From contig CP064953.1 of NCBI GenBank assembly GCA_015679245.1, positions 496,001-560,000 of the forward strand: a stretch of 64,000 nt of DNA. Direction: 5' to 3'. Positions 1 to 11,067 of the stretch are shown in pieces; within the stretch, counting starts at the first letter, position 1, and each line of letters opens with the position of its first letter. The notes beneath the pieces were generated by a model. The model had not been told where the DNA came from. It ran no database searches and was given only the letters and a program-made list of their open reading frames with translations. The stretch comes from Actinomycetaceae bacterium zg-1166 (GTDB taxonomy: Bacteria > Actinomycetota > Actinomycetes > Actinomycetales > Actinomycetaceae). The position numbers and the translations under genes were made by a program.

Positions 1-1
1 C

Positions 2-256
2 GTGGGAGAGATTGAGGCAATCGACGGACTTGCCAACCGTGCTGAGGTGCAGAAGCTCCTGGATATTGAACTTCCTGAGGGACCTTACGACACTTTTGCT
101 GGGTTTTTTATCTATGAGCTTGGTCGTATGCCACACGTGGGAGATGAGGTGACCTGGGAAAACCTTCACCTCACAGTGTCGAAGATGGATGGACGGCGTA
201 TTGAGCGTGTGACGGTGCGCCGCAATGACCCTACCCTGGAAGTAGAAGAGAAATAG
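2..256 (+). CDS. CorC/HlyC transporter-associated domain protein, C-terminal fragment
   Basis: This is the last 84 residues of a gene that begins before the window. The fragment has the compact fold pattern of the CorC/HlyC (transporter-associated) domain: GEIEAIDGLANRAEVQKLL, then FAGFFIYELGRMPHVGDEV, then a final strand ending in RIERVTVRR. In this family (hemolysin C / CorC / CNNM-type integral membrane proteins) the domain follows a DUF21 membrane region and two CBS domains and is the extreme C-terminus, which fits the stop here. The family is linked to Mg/Co ion transport, but substrate cannot be read from this piece. Confidence 0.8.
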   Translation: MGEIEAIDGLANRAEVQKLLDIELPEGPYDTFAGFFIYELGRMPHVGDEVTWENLHLTVSKMDGRRIERVTVRRNDPTLEVEEK

Positions 257-625
257 GGCGAAATCTCCCGGCGAGACTGCACTGTAAGGAGTTCGTCGGC
301 GTGCAGATGCGATGTAACAGGGGAGAGTTACTCAACCTTCCTACACCTGCCTGGGATTTTCTTCCCCTGGTGTGAGGAGGGAGTGCAGGAGCGAATATCC
401 GGATCAATCCTCGCCCCCTAAGGGATCAAACTCCGCCCGAAAATAGGTAACTCAGTTATTCTCACAAGATCCGCACAAAATATCTTGACGTCGAGTAATC
501 TTAGGTCTGGAGAGGATCCTGCGCGGCGTATCTGCATACCTGGGAGAACACCCACGCCTGAGAAGAGAACCTCGCCGCATCGCAGGAATCCTCGCGATGT
601 ACCCGACGCAACCAAAGGAGTGAGC
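257..625. other. Intergenic region upstream of icd
   Basis: This 369-base stretch holds no convincing gene. The frame of icd stays open back to about 485, but that extension has no family-like sequence. A TTGACG hexamer at 485-490 could be a -35 element, though no good -10 follows at the right spacing. The stretch ends with the AAAGGAG ribosome binding site at 614-620 that sets the icd start. Confidence 0.4.
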
Positions 626-1843
626 ATGTCGAAGATTAAGGTGGAAGGCCCCATCGTCGAACTTGATGGCGATGAAATGACTCGCATTATCTGGCAGGAC
701 ATCCGGGAACGACTCATCAAGCCCTACCTCGACGTAGATTTGCACTACTACGATCTCTCCATCCAGAATCGCGATGCCACCGCCGATCAGGTGACAATTG
801 ACGCGGCTCAGGCAATTAAGAAGCACCACGTGGGTGTCAAATGTGCCACAATCACTCCCGACGAGGCTCGTGTAGAGGAGTTTGGTCTGAAGAAGATGTG
901 GCGTAGTCCGAATGGGACGATCCGCAACATCCTCGGTGGTGTTGTCTTTCGTGAGCCAATCATCGTCTCAAATGTGCCGCGCCTTGTTCCCACGTGGACT
1001 AAGCCGATTGTGATTGGTCGCCATGCACACGCTGACCAGTACAAGGCTAGCGACTTCAAAGTACCAGGTGCAGGAACCGTGACACTCACCTACACTCCAG
1101 ATGACGGTTCGGCACCCATCGAGATGGAAGTGTGCCGTATGCCTGAAGGTGGTGGCGTTGCGATGGGAATGTACAACTTCACTGAGTCTATTCGCGATTT
1201 TGCTCGGGCATCCTTCACCTATGGCCTTCAGCGCGGCTACCCCGTGTACCTCTCAACCAAGAATACGATTCTCAAAGCCTACGATGGTGCCTTCAAGGAT
1301 ATCTTTGCCGACGTCTTTGAGTCCGAATATAAGGCGAAGTTCGAGGCCGCAGGCCTCACGTATGAGCATCGTCTGATTGACGACATGGTGGCCTCAGCCC
1401 TCAAGTGGGAGGGAGGCTACGTGTGGGCTTGCAAGAACTACGACGGTGATGTTCAGTCGGATACGGTGGCTCAGGGATTTGGTTCCCTTGGCCTCATGAC
1501 CTCGGTTCTTATGACTCCTGATGGGCAGACGGTGGAGGCAGAGGCCGCTCACGGGACGGTAACGCGACACTATCGCCAGTATCAGGCGGGTAAGCCCACC
1601 TCGACGAACCCTATTGCTTCGATTTTCGCCTGGACAGGTGGACTCAAACATCGCGGTAAGCTCGATTCCACCCCAGAGGTGACAGGTTTTGCTAGTCAAC
1701 TTGAAGATGTCATTATCCGCACCGTGGAAGGTGGTCAGATGACAAAAGATCTGGCACATCTTGTGGACGGCGATCAGGAGTGGTTGACCACAGAGGGGTT
1801 CATGGATGCCCTGGAGACGAATTTGCGCAAATCTCTAGCCTAA
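626..1843 (+). CDS. icd: Isocitrate dehydrogenase, NADP-dependent, eukaryotic-like type
   Basis: The product (405 aa) oxidatively decarboxylates isocitrate to 2-oxoglutarate in the TCA cycle, producing NADPH. The sequence matches the homodimeric type II family seen in Mycobacterium icd1 and eukaryotes: N-terminus [13 protein letters not shown], substrate loop [12 protein letters not shown], and the signature [19 protein letters not shown] with metal-binding aspartates. Length is typical. The ATG at 626 was chosen over upstream in-frame codons because AAAGGAG lies at the right spacing and the family N-terminus begins there. It converges on the phosphofructokinase gene, with pgi and mdh just beyond, so this is a small neighbourhood of central carbon genes. 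Confidence 0.95.
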   Translation: MSKIKVEGPIVELDGDEMTRIIWQDIRERLIKPYLDVDLHYYDLSIQNRDATADQVTIDAAQAIKKHHVGVKCATITPDEARVEEFGLKKMWRSPNGTIRNILGGVVFREPIIVSNVPRLVPTWTKPIVIGRHAHADQYKASDFKVPGAGTVTLTYTPDDGSAPIEMEVCRMPEGGGVAMGMYNFTESIRDFARASFTYGLQRGYPVYLSTKNTILKAYDGAFKDIFADVFESEYKAKFEAAGLTYEHRLIDDMVASALKWEGGYVWACKNYDGDVQSDTVAQGFGSLGLMTSVLMTPDGQTVEAEAAHGTVTRHYRQYQAGKPTSTNPIASIFAWTGGLKHRGKLDSTPEVTGFASQLEDVIIRTVEGGQMTKDLAHLVDGDQEWLTTEGFMDALETNLRKSLA

Positions 1844-1902
1844 AAAGGTTAGCTGTGGGGTTGTAGGTACAAGAAAACACGCCCGCTATAACAATCAATA
1901 GT

Positions 1903-1937
1903 GGAGGGGAACCTGGTACGCCGCCAAGCTCCCCTCC
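1903..1937. terminator. Hairpin between convergent icd and pfk
   Basis: An 8-bp inverted repeat (GGAGGGGA at 1903-1910 with TCCCCTCC at 1930-1937) encloses a 19-base loop that can extend pairing by TGG/CCA. It lies between two converging stop codons. There is no T-run on either side, so it may be a weak bidirectional terminator or an mRNA 3' end structure. Confidence 0.4.
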
Positions 1938-1955
1938 GCAGTGCTTCTCTGCGCT

Positions 1956-4223
1956 TCAGCGTGTTCCAGAGATAGGGAGAATCTCCTTCGTAAAGTGCGG
2001 ATCGGCCACGGTGTAGAGTACGTCGGTCAAATCTAGCCACCAAGGTTCATAGGGCAGGCGCGTGGTCATATCGATCTGCTCATCCATATGGGAGATCGGC
2101 TGCACCGATTCCTTTCCACGGTAGATACCGACATAAGCACCACGGAACTTACCTGTATCGAACTGGCGAACAAGTTCACGCACACCGATATCGGCTAACT
2201 GTACTGCCAAGGTACGATCAAAGGGAGAAGGGTTGCCACCCTGCTGCATATGCCCCAGACGCGCAGTTCGTACATCGAAAATCCCGTGGCCTTCAGCCTC
2301 AAACATCTGTGTGAGCATCTCGGTGGTGTAATAATCTGAGGCTTCCTCGTTGCGAAGCACGAGGTAGAGATTGCGCCCAGCTTTGAAACTCTCCACCATC
2401 CGGGCTGAATCTGCCGAGAGATCGGCTAGAGTAATACCCGTTTCGTGCAGATAGACGCGCTCAGCTCCGGCAGTGATTCCGCTCATAAGGGTCAAGTATC
2501 CACAACGCCGCCCCATCGCCTCAGCTACAAAGCAGCGCCGCGAAGCCGAAGCTGATTGCTTCACCCGGTCGAGAGCCTCGGCATTAGTGTTGAGTGCTGT
2601 ATCAGCCCCAATGGAGAGATCGGCGCCGGGCAAATTGTTATCGATCGAAGCAGGTATCGCAATGAGGGGAATCCGGAAAGCTGGGTAACGTCCGCGCTCT
2701 TTCTCCATTTCGTAGAGAGCTTGATAACCAGAGAAGCCGCCAATCACGATGAGGGCGTCTATGTGGTTTTCCTCAATTGCCCGTCCCAGCGCGTAGTACT
2801 GATCGAGGTCGCAGATCTTGCGTCGCGTGCCCAGGTTCGCTCCACCTGATCCTGACCAGCCATCCATATCTCCCCAGGAGAGTTCGCGAATATGACCGTC
2901 GAGGAGGCCGGGAAAACCACCTTCGATTCCCAGCATTGTAAAGCCGTGATCCATTCCAAAAAGCGTGACGGCGCGCGCTGCGGGATTCATTCCTGGAGCC
3001 AGGCCTCCAGCGTGGAGGATCGCTACACGCGGAGAGTGCCCAAGGGTTGGATGATCTTCGTGAGTAGGGGTGGACGGAGAGGAGAGAGTATCGAAGATCC
3101 TGAGCATTTTTCGATAGCTTGATCCGCGCGAAGCTACCGCGTTGTCGTACTCACCGTTTGCCAGATAGCCCTTGACAGCTCGCGTATTTGCAATCGCATC
3201 CATGAGTGGAACACTCGTGATGTGATTGTGTTGGGTCACGATAATGGAAGGTTCGGAGTTTTCGTCGGCACGAATTACTTCGAGAGCTGCCGAGTAACCG
3301 AGCAACGTGGACATCCACCTGTCATAAGCCGAGGGTGTTCCGCCGCGTTGGACATGCCCGAGCGAAGTGATGCGCACATCCTCTCCCAGCTTTTCTGCAA
3401 GTACATCCCGCACCTGTGCGGCTGTAATGGGAGCTCCTGCTCGATCCTGAGCACCTTCAGCGACGACGATAATCGAGTCGCGCCTACCCGCAGCACGGGC
3501 TGCGTGAAGTTTGCGGCAAATATCTTCTTCCCATGTCTGGGCAGGAGGCATCTCTGGAGTGAAAACATAATCACAGCCACCGGCAATCGAACTCATAAGA
3601 GCCAGATACCCGCAACGTCGCCCCATCACCTCGATAATGAAGGTGCGCTGGTGTGAAGCCGCTGTGGAAGAGATGGCGTCGATCGCTTCAAGAATACGGT
3701 GGAGAGCAGAGTCAGCTCCCACTGTCATATCTGAACCCACAAGGTCGTTATCGATGGAACCTACTACACCTGCCAGATGGAGTTTAGGGTGGGTTTGAGC
3801 CTGCGCCTGGGTGATATCTCCCGCTTCCACAAGTTCGGTGAGAAGATCAGGCCAGAGCGCTCGGAGTTCGTCGGCTCCTGAGAGGGAGCCATCTCCACCG
3901 ATAGCGACGATGCGATCAATGCCCAAACCTACGAGGTTGCGCACAGCTGAACGCAAACCTGAGCGTTCACGAAACTGCGCACAGCGCGCTGTTCCGATCA
4001 CGGTACCACCTTCGTTGAGGGTATTGGAAACATCAGACCAGCTCATCTGCCGGATGAGTTCGCCACCTTCCACGGCGCCTCGCCATCCTTCGAAGATGGC
4101 GTAGGGGGTTGCTCCCTCGTGGATTGCTGTGCGCACGACGGCGCGCACGACAGCGTTCATACCCTGGGCATCGCCCCCGGAGGTGAGGACTGCGATCTTC
4201 GTCGGCTCGGCTTGCGTAGTCAT
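1956..4223 (-). CDS. Tandem-domain 6-phosphofructokinase, eukaryote-type
   Basis: The product (755 aa) should phosphorylate fructose 6-phosphate to fructose 1,6-bisphosphate with ATP, the committed step of glycolysis. Bacterial PfkA is about 320 aa; this protein has two PFK domains. The N-half (about 8-385) has GGDAQGMNAVVRAVVR, IGGDGSLSGAD, VGSIDNDLVGSDMT, VMGRRCGYLAL and GHVQRGGTPSAYDR, so nucleotide and catalytic motifs are intact. The C-half (about 400-735) has GGLAPGMN, GGFSGY in place of GGDGS, and SIDNNLPGADLS, so the GGDGS aspartate and the second aspartate of the TIDND motif are lost, as expected of a regulatory half. This catalytic/regulatory split resembles animal and fungal PFK. 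The start was set at 4223, where MTTQAEPTKIAVLTSGGD begins; the upstream frame is unlike the family. Confidence 0.93.
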   Translation of the reverse strand: MTTQAEPTKIAVLTSGGDAQGMNAVVRAVVRTAIHEGATPYAIFEGWRGAVEGGELIRQMSWSDVSNTLNEGGTVIGTARCAQFRERSGLRSAVRNLVGLGIDRIVAIGGDGSLSGADELRALWPDLLTELVEAGDITQAQAQTHPKLHLAGVVGSIDNDLVGSDMTVGADSALHRILEAIDAISSTAASHQRTFIIEVMGRRCGYLALMSSIAGGCDYVFTPEMPPAQTWEEDICRKLHAARAAGRRDSIIVVAEGAQDRAGAPITAAQVRDVLAEKLGEDVRITSLGHVQRGGTPSAYDRWMSTLLGYSAALEVIRADENSEPSIIVTQHNHITSVPLMDAIANTRAVKGYLANGEYDNAVASRGSSYRKMLRIFDTLSSPSTPTHEDHPTLGHSPRVAILHAGGLAPGMNPAARAVTLFGMDHGFTMLGIEGGFPGLLDGHIRELSWGDMDGWSGSGGANLGTRRKICDLDQYYALGRAIEENHIDALIVIGGFSGYQALYEMEKERGRYPAFRIPLIAIPASIDNNLPGADLSIGADTALNTNAEALDRVKQSASASRRCFVAEAMGRRCGYLTLMSGITAGAERVYLHETGITLADLSADSARMVESFKAGRNLYLVLRNEEASDYYTTEMLTQMFEAEGHGIFDVRTARLGHMQQGGNPSPFDRTLAVQLADIGVRELVRQFDTGKFRGAYVGIYRGKESVQPISHMDEQIDMTTRLPYEPWWLDLTDVLYTVADPHFTKEILPISGTR

Positions 4224-4381
4224 AGCTCTACTCTTGCACAAAGAGAGTGAAAATTCGGAATTTCTTCTCAGGATGAAGGTTCTTCGGTATAGCCTAGTAA
4301 GGGTGGCTGCCTCACGAGGGGAGGAGCCGACGCTCGCGGATATACCGTGGCACAGATTCAATACCCTGGAAGGACAGCGCT

Positions 4382-6034
4382 GTGAATCCAGTCGATGCAA
4401 CTGCGACTCGTGCGTGGGAGAGTCTTACCCGCCTTACACGAGAGTTTGTTCCTGATTTTCGGAGCCGTTTTGCCGAAGGTGGGCGCGCCCAGGCTTTCAG
4501 CTTTACAGCAGGTGACCTCTTCGTTGACCTTTCTAAGTCCTACCTGGATGAGGAGATCCTTACCGCCCTTCTTGACCTCGCCAATGAGGTGGGCCTTCCC
4601 GAGCGCCGCGAGGCGATGTACCGCGGTGAGCATATCAATGTGACTGAGGATCGTGCTGTGCTTCATACGGCTCTGCGCCGTCCGCAAGGGGATTGTCTTG
4701 AGGTAGATGGACAGGATGTGGTGGGAGATGTCCACGAGGTCGTGGAAAAAATGTATTCCTTTGCCTCACAGGTGCGCGCGGGGCAGTGGCGTGGCGTGAC
4801 GGGCAAGGCTCTCACGACAATCGTCAATGTGGGGATCGGCGGCTCAGATTTAGGTCCTGTCATGGCGTATGAGGCTCTCAAACCTTATGTTTCCGAAGGA
4901 ATTGAGTGCCGTTTTATCTCCAATATCGACCCCACCGACGCGGGAGAGAAACTGCGTGGTGTGGATCCGGAGAGGACGCTGTTTATTGTCGCCTCAAAGA
5001 CTTTCACCACTTTGGAGACTCTCACAAATGCGAAGGTGTGTCGCTCCTGGTTCCTTCGTGAACTTCAGGCGCGCGGGATCGACTCTGAGGGAGCGGTGGC
5101 CAAGCATTTTGTTGCCGTCTCCACGAATCTAGAGAAGGTGGCCGAGTTCGGGATTGATCCGGCCAACGCCTTCGGCTTCTGGAACTGGGTGGGCGGGCGT
5201 TATTCAGTTGATAGTGCTGTGGGGCTCTCTCTTGTTCTGGCTATTGGCCCGGAGAACTTTACCGATTTCTTGGCGGGTTTCCATACGATCGACGAACACT
5301 TTGCTTCGGCTGCTCCGCGTGAGAACGTTCCGCTCATTATGGGGTTGCTCAATGTGGCTTATGTGAACTTCTTCGGTGCGCCCACACACGCAGTACTGCC
5401 GTATTCGCAGTATCTCCATCGCTTCCCTGCCTATCTCCAACAGTTGACGATGGAGTCGAATGGTAAGAGGGTGCGATGGGACGGAAGTGCGGTCACAACA
5501 GCCACAGGGGAAGTGTTCTGGGGCGAGCCAGGAACAAACGGCCAACATGCCTTCTACCAGCTTATCCACCAGGGTACACAGCTCATTCCGGCTGATTTTA
5601 TTGCTTTTGCCAACCCCACCTACCCTTTTACTGACGGGGAAAATGACCAGCATGAGCTCTTCCTCGGTAACTTCTTTGCTCAGACGAAGGCTCTCGCCTT
5701 TGGAAAGACGGCTGATGAGGTACGTGCCGAAGGCACCCCGGAGGAAATCGTCTCTGCCCGCGTATTCCCAGGTGACAAGCCCACAGCGTCGATCATGGCT
5801 CCCGAGCTCTCTCCACGGGTACTAGGCGAACTCATCGCTCTTTACGAGCACATCACTTTCGTACAAGGAGTTGTCTGGGGGATTGATTCCTTCGATCAAT
5901 GGGGTGTGGAACTTGGTAAGCAGATGGCCAAAGATCTTGCTCCTGCAATTTCAGGCGACGAGAAAGCTCTCGCTGCTCAAGATGAGTCCACTGCTGGACT
6001 CATCACCTACTATCGCTCTCACCGCACGGCATAA
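4382..6034 (+). CDS. pgi: Glucose-6-phosphate isomerase
   Basis: The product (550 aa) interconverts glucose 6-phosphate and fructose 6-phosphate in the cytoplasm. It carries the PGI family signatures: [11 protein letters not shown], then [12 protein letters not shown], then [20 protein letters not shown], the catalytic Glu/His region NGKRV...[14 protein letters not shown], and the C-terminal [13 protein letters not shown]. The length is typical of the bacterial/eukaryotic long form. The GTG start at 4382 follows a GGAAGGA ribosome binding site. It is divergent from the phosphofructokinase gene, which uses its product, with 158 bases between them that could hold both promoters. Confidence 0.95.
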   Translation: MNPVDATATRAWESLTRLTREFVPDFRSRFAEGGRAQAFSFTAGDLFVDLSKSYLDEEILTALLDLANEVGLPERREAMYRGEHINVTEDRAVLHTALRRPQGDCLEVDGQDVVGDVHEVVEKMYSFASQVRAGQWRGVTGKALTTIVNVGIGGSDLGPVMAYEALKPYVSEGIECRFISNIDPTDAGEKLRGVDPERTLFIVASKTFTTLETLTNAKVCRSWFLRELQARGIDSEGAVAKHFVAVSTNLEKVAEFGIDPANAFGFWNWVGGRYSVDSAVGLSLVLAIGPENFTDFLAGFHTIDEHFASAAPRENVPLIMGLLNVAYVNFFGAPTHAVLPYSQYLHRFPAYLQQLTMESNGKRVRWDGSAVTTATGEVFWGEPGTNGQHAFYQLIHQGTQLIPADFIAFANPTYPFTDGENDQHELFLGNFFAQTKALAFGKTADEVRAEGTPEEIVSARVFPGDKPTASIMAPELSPRVLGELIALYEHITFVQGVVWGIDSFDQWGVELGKQMAKDLAPAISGDEKALAAQDESTAGLITYYRSHRTA

Positions 6035-6067
6035 CGTGGTATGGGGCCTTTGACTTACAATTTTTGA

Positions 6068-7132
<1,065 letters not shown>

Positions 7133-7183
7133 CCTCAGAGTTTGTGTGGCGCGTAGGAGCCATTGAAACTCCCTTCGCGATTG

Positions 7184-7228
7184 GCTCCGGTGTGCTGGCT
7201 AACGTGCTGGCGCACCGGAGCTTTCTTT
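7184..7228 (+). terminator. Rho-independent terminator after mdh
   Basis: A 12-bp GC-rich stem (GCTCCGGTGTGC at 7184-7195 with GCGCACCGGAGC at 7210-7221, one G-T wobble) is followed directly by TTTCTTT. It lies 52 bases past the mdh stop, in the same orientation. Confidence 0.85.
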
Positions 7229-7524
7229 GTGGCCTATAAGCCAGAAAGTGAGTCTGGGTTGGGCGTGTCGGGGTTATTGTGGGGTTAAGCGTCGAAAAGC
7301 GTTGCTTATAGCGGCGTGTCGTTAACGCCCGACCCAGCCTGTTCTTCGTCTGTTTTGATAGTGGGCAAGGACGAGAAAAGCGGAAGAGAAGCTGGCTCCC
7401 TCGTGCCTGTGACGATACGTGAGGCTCGCGCTCTTGTCCTTTTCCGTACCTCCTCACGCTCTTGTCTCCCACCTCGTGGGCATTGCCTCAGCACGCCTCC
7501 GATCTTTCTGTCCGTGCCCCAGCG

Positions 7525-7536
7525 TAAGATTGAACT
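7525..7536 (+). promoter_or_regulatory. Probable leaderless promoter -10 of dnaE
   Basis: A TAAGAT hexamer at 7525-7530 ends six bases before the dnaE ATG, so transcription would start at or within a base of the start codon. No Shine-Dalgarno sequence precedes dnaE, which supports a leaderless mRNA. The -35 is not clear. The rest of 7229-7536 shows no gene or other feature I can support. Confidence 0.5.
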
Positions 7537-10500
7537 ATGGCTAAGGACTTCGCTCACCTGCATGTGCACACCGAATATTCGATGCTTGACGGGGCTGCGA
7601 AGATATCGAATCTCGTCGCCGAAGCTGCCGCACAGAAGCAGAATGCTGTTGCCATTACAGATCACGGCTACTGTTTTGGAGCCTATGAATTCTATGAAGC
7701 AGCCAAGAAGGCTGGCGTGAAACCTATCATTGGTGTGGAAGCCTATATGACTCCTGGGACTTCACGATTTTCTTCCAATCGTGTGCTCTGGGGAGACGAA
7801 TCCCAGCGTGCCGACGATGTTTCAGCTCGCGGTGCATATACTCATCTCACACTCCTGGCTGAGAACAACACTGGCCTTCATAACCTCTTCCGTATGGCCT
7901 CGCGCGCCTCGCTTGAAGGGCAGATGGGGAAGTGGCCGCGCATGGATATGGAACTTCTTGAGACATATCACGAGGGGCTTATTGCCACGGCAGGTTGCCC
8001 TTCTGGTGAAGTGCAGACTCGCCTTCGCCTAGGTCAGCATAAAGAGGCTTTTGAAGCAGCTGGGCGAATGCAGGATCTCTTCGGTAAAGAAAACTATTTT
8101 GTCGAAGTCATGGATCACGAGAATGAGATTGAGCGGAGAGTGAGAAACGATCTGCTCGATCTGGCGAAGAAGATTGATGCTCCGCTGCTGGCAACGAACG
8201 ATTCGCATTATGTGCGCGCTGAAGATGCTCCTATCCAGGACGCCATGCTCTGTATTAACTCTGGCTCCACTCTTCAAGATCCCGACCGCTTCACATTCGA
8301 CGGCACGGGATACCATTTGCGTTCCTCTGCTGATATGTGGGAGCTTTTTGGAGATCTTCCTGGAGCGTGTGAAAATACACTTCTTGTTGCCGAGCGCTGC
8401 AATATCTCCTTCGTCACAGCCTCTGAGGGTGCCAACTATATGCCAGTATTCCCCGTGCCGGAGGGAGAAGATACGACGTCGTGGTTCGTTAAGGAAGTGG
8501 AGAACGGGCTTCACTTGCGCTTTGGGGAGACAATTCCCCAGGATGTGCGTGAGCGCGTGGACTACGAGGTAGGGGTTATTCTCCAGATGGGATTTCCAGG
8601 ATACTTCCTCGTTGTCTCCGATTATATTCGCTGGGCGAAGGAACACGGGATCCGGGTAGGACCTGGACGAGGTTCGGGTGCAGGGTCAATGGTGGCCTAC
8701 GCTCTTCAAATCACTGAACTTGACCCGATTAAGTACGGTCTCCTCTTCGAACGCTTCCTCAACCCAGAGCGAATTTCGATGCCTGATATTGACGTAGATT
8801 TCGACGAACGCCGTCGTGGAGAAGTTATCGAATATGTGGAAAAGAAATATGGAGTCGATAAAGTCTCACAGGTGGTGACCTTCGGGACGATTAAAACGAA
8901 GCAGGCGCTTAAAGATGCTGCGCGTGTACTCGGATATCCCTTTGAGATGGGCGAGCGCCTCACAAAGGCTCTTCCTCCAACTGTTCAAGGGAAAGATATT
9001 TCTCTCTCTGGAGTTTTTAATAAAGAAGATGAGCGTTACGTAGAGGCAGAGGATTTTCGCCAGCTCGTGACTACTGATCTAGATGGGAAGCGAGTGTTTG
9101 AGCTTGCGACCGGTCTGGAAGGACTCACCCGGCAGTGGGGTGTGCACGCCTGCGCCATCCTTATGTCCGCTGTGCCGCTTACGGATGTCATTCCTGTGAT
9201 GAAGCGACCAGCCGATGGAGCCATAATTACGCAGTTTGAATACCCTTTGTGTGAGCAACTTGGAATCCTCAAGATGGACTTCCTTGGCCTTTCTAATCTC
9301 ACGATGATTGACGATACTCTTCGCAATATCGTCGCTAATGGGAAAGAAGCTCCAGAGATTGAGAAGGTTTCACTTGAAGATGAGGCGACCTTTGATCTGC
9401 TTCAGAGAGCTGATACGCTCGGAGTCTTTCAGCTTGATGGTTCGGGGATGCGTGCCCTGCTCAAGCAGATGAAACCCACAGAATTCGAAGATATCTCGGC
9501 TGTTTCTGCGCTGTACCGTCCAGGCCCTATGGGGATGAACTCGCATACAAATTATGCACTGAGAAAAAATGGATTGCAGAAGATAGAAGCGATTCACCCA
9601 GAGCTTGCTGAGCCGATCAAGGATATTCTTAGCACTACCTACGGCCTTATCGTCTATCAAGAGCAAGTCATGCAGATTGCGCGAGTGTGCGCAGGCTTCA
9701 CGATGGGGCAAGCCGATACTCTGCGAAAGGCGATGGGTAAGAAGAATCTCGACGTACTGAATAAGCAGTTCGAGGTATTATGTAAAGGGATGCTCGATAA
9801 CGGATATTCCAAAGAATGTATTGATACACTCTGGGATACTCTGGTTCCTTTCGGAAAGTACGCCTTCAATAGGTCGCACTCGGCCTGTTATGGGGTTATT
9901 TCTTACTGGACTGCGTGGCTCAAAGCAAACTTTCCTGTGGAATTTATGTCTGCTCTTCTCACCTCGAAGAAAGACAATAAAGATAAGCTCGCTCTCTATC
10001 TGGGTGAGGCGCGGCGAATGGGAATTACTGTTCTTGTCCCCGACGTTAATGAGTCAGGGGCACATTTCTCTGCTGTGGGCGAGGAAATTCGTGTGGGGCT
10101 ATCTGCTGTGCGTAACGTGGGTGTGAATGTCGTCGATGGAATTATTTCTGCACGTGAAGAAAAGGGGAACTTTACCTCCTTCCAGGATTTCTTAGACAAA
10201 GTTCCGATTCAGGTCTGCAACAAACGCGCCATCGAGTGCCTTATTAAAGCTGGAGCTTTTGATTCCTTCGGCGTGACTAGGAGGGCTCTCCTTTCAAAGG
10301 TTGACGAAGCCGTGGATTCAGTTGTCATGCTGAAAAAGAATGAGGCCGTGGGGCAGTTTGACCTCTTCGGTGAGTCTGGCTCACAGGTGAGTGGGGGAGT
10401 AGATCTCCAGATCCCCGATATTCCTGAGTGGGATAAGAAGGTCAAGCTCGATCATGAGCGCGATATGCTGGGTCTTTATGTATCCGACCACCCCCTCTCA

Positions 10501-11067
10501 GGGCTTGAACATATCCTTGAGCGAGCCGCTGATACCACTATCGTCTCCCTCATGAATGAGGATTCGACTCCAGATGGTGCCACTGTAACGCTGGCTGGGC
10601 TCATCACTTCGGTTCAACCCCGGATTTCGAAGAAAAACGGCAAGATGTGGGCCACTGTGGTGATTGAGGATCTCACTGGCAGTGCTGAGGTGAATTTCTT
10701 TCCTCAGACATATCAGTTAGTCTCCACAATGCTTCAGCACGATACTGTGGCAATCCTCACCTGTCGTGTTCAAGATCGTGACGGTTCGATCCAGCTTTCT
10801 GCCCAGAATCTCACCTTGCCAGAAGGGGATCTTCTCCCTGATGCTCCCCTTGAACTGCAACTTCCCGAGCGCATGTGTACGAAGGCAGTTATGGATTCTT
10901 TGGCTCAGATCCTTCGCTCATATCCAGGAGCCTCACCTGTACGTCTACATATTCGCCGCCCTGGAGCTACTACCGTGGTGCAGGTGGCACGCGAATTCTA
11001 TGTGAAGCCTAGTTCTGGGATGTATTCAGATCTGCGTGTACTTCTGGGGAAAAACTGCGTGCTTTAG
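7537..11067 (+). CDS. dnaE: DNA polymerase III alpha subunit DnaE
   Basis: The replicative polymerase subunit (1176 aa). Order: an N-terminal PHP domain (about 1-290), the polymerase palm/fingers (about 320-850) with GPGRGSGAGSMVAYAL and the catalytic PDIDVDFDERRRGEVIEY, a helix-hairpin-helix region near YAFNRSHSACYG, and a C-terminal OB fold (about 1010-1090) with GLITSVQPRISKKNGKMW. The PHP domain retains metal-ligand-type motifs (HLHVHTEYSMLDG, ITDHGYCFGAYEF, GCPSGEV, LLATNDSHYV). In mycobacterial DnaE1 such an intact PHP is the proofreading 3'-5' exonuclease, so the same is inferred here. Its 3' end overlaps the convergent S4 gene by four bases. Confidence 0.96.
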   Translation: MAKDFAHLHVHTEYSMLDGAAKISNLVAEAAAQKQNAVAITDHGYCFGAYEFYEAAKKAGVKPIIGVEAYMTPGTSRFSSNRVLWGDESQRADDVSARGAYTHLTLLAENNTGLHNLFRMASRASLEGQMGKWPRMDMELLETYHEGLIATAGCPSGEVQTRLRLGQHKEAFEAAGRMQDLFGKENYFVEVMDHENEIERRVRNDLLDLAKKIDAPLLATNDSHYVRAEDAPIQDAMLCINSGSTLQDPDRFTFDGTGYHLRSSADMWELFGDLPGACENTLLVAERCNISFVTASEGANYMPVFPVPEGEDTTSWFVKEVENGLHLRFGETIPQDVRERVDYEVGVILQMGFPGYFLVVSDYIRWAKEHGIRVGPGRGSGAGSMVAYALQITELDPIKYGLLFERFLNPERISMPDIDVDFDERRRGEVIEYVEKKYGVDKVSQVVTFGTIKTKQALKDAARVLGYPFEMGERLTKALPPTVQGKDISLSGVFNKEDERYVEAEDFRQLVTTDLDGKRVFELATGLEGLTRQWGVHACAILMSAVPLTDVIPVMKRPADGAIITQFEYPLCEQLGILKMDFLGLSNLTMIDDTLRNIVANGKEAPEIEKVSLEDEATFDLLQRADTLGVFQLDGSGMRALLKQMKPTEFEDISAVSALYRPGPMGMNSHTNYALRKNGLQKIEAIHPELAEPIKDILSTTYGLIVYQEQVMQIARVCAGFTMGQADTLRKAMGKKNLDVLNKQFEVLCKGMLDNGYSKECIDTLWDTLVPFGKYAFNRSHSACYGVISYWTAWLKANFPVEFMSALLTSKKDNKDKLALYLGEARRMGITVLVPDVNESGAHFSAVGEEIRVGLSAVRNVGVNVVDGIISAREEKGNFTSFQDFLDKVPIQVCNKRAIECLIKAGAFDSFGVTRRALLSKVDEAVDSVVMLKKNEAVGQFDLFGESGSQVSGGVDLQIPDIPEWDKKVKLDHERDMLGLYVSDHPLSGLEHILERAADTTIVSLMNEDSTPDGATVTLAGLITSVQPRISKKNGKMWATVVIEDLTGSAEVNFFPQTYQLVSTMLQHDTVAILTCRVQDRDGSIQLSAQNLTLPEGDLLPDAPLELQLPERMCTKAVMDSLAQILRSYPGASPVRLHIRRPGATTVVQVAREFYVKPSSGMYSDLRVLLGKNCVL

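Noticed and set aside
485-625. 47-codon N-terminal extension of icd
   Set aside because: Family N-terminus and a strong ribosome binding site place the start at 626.
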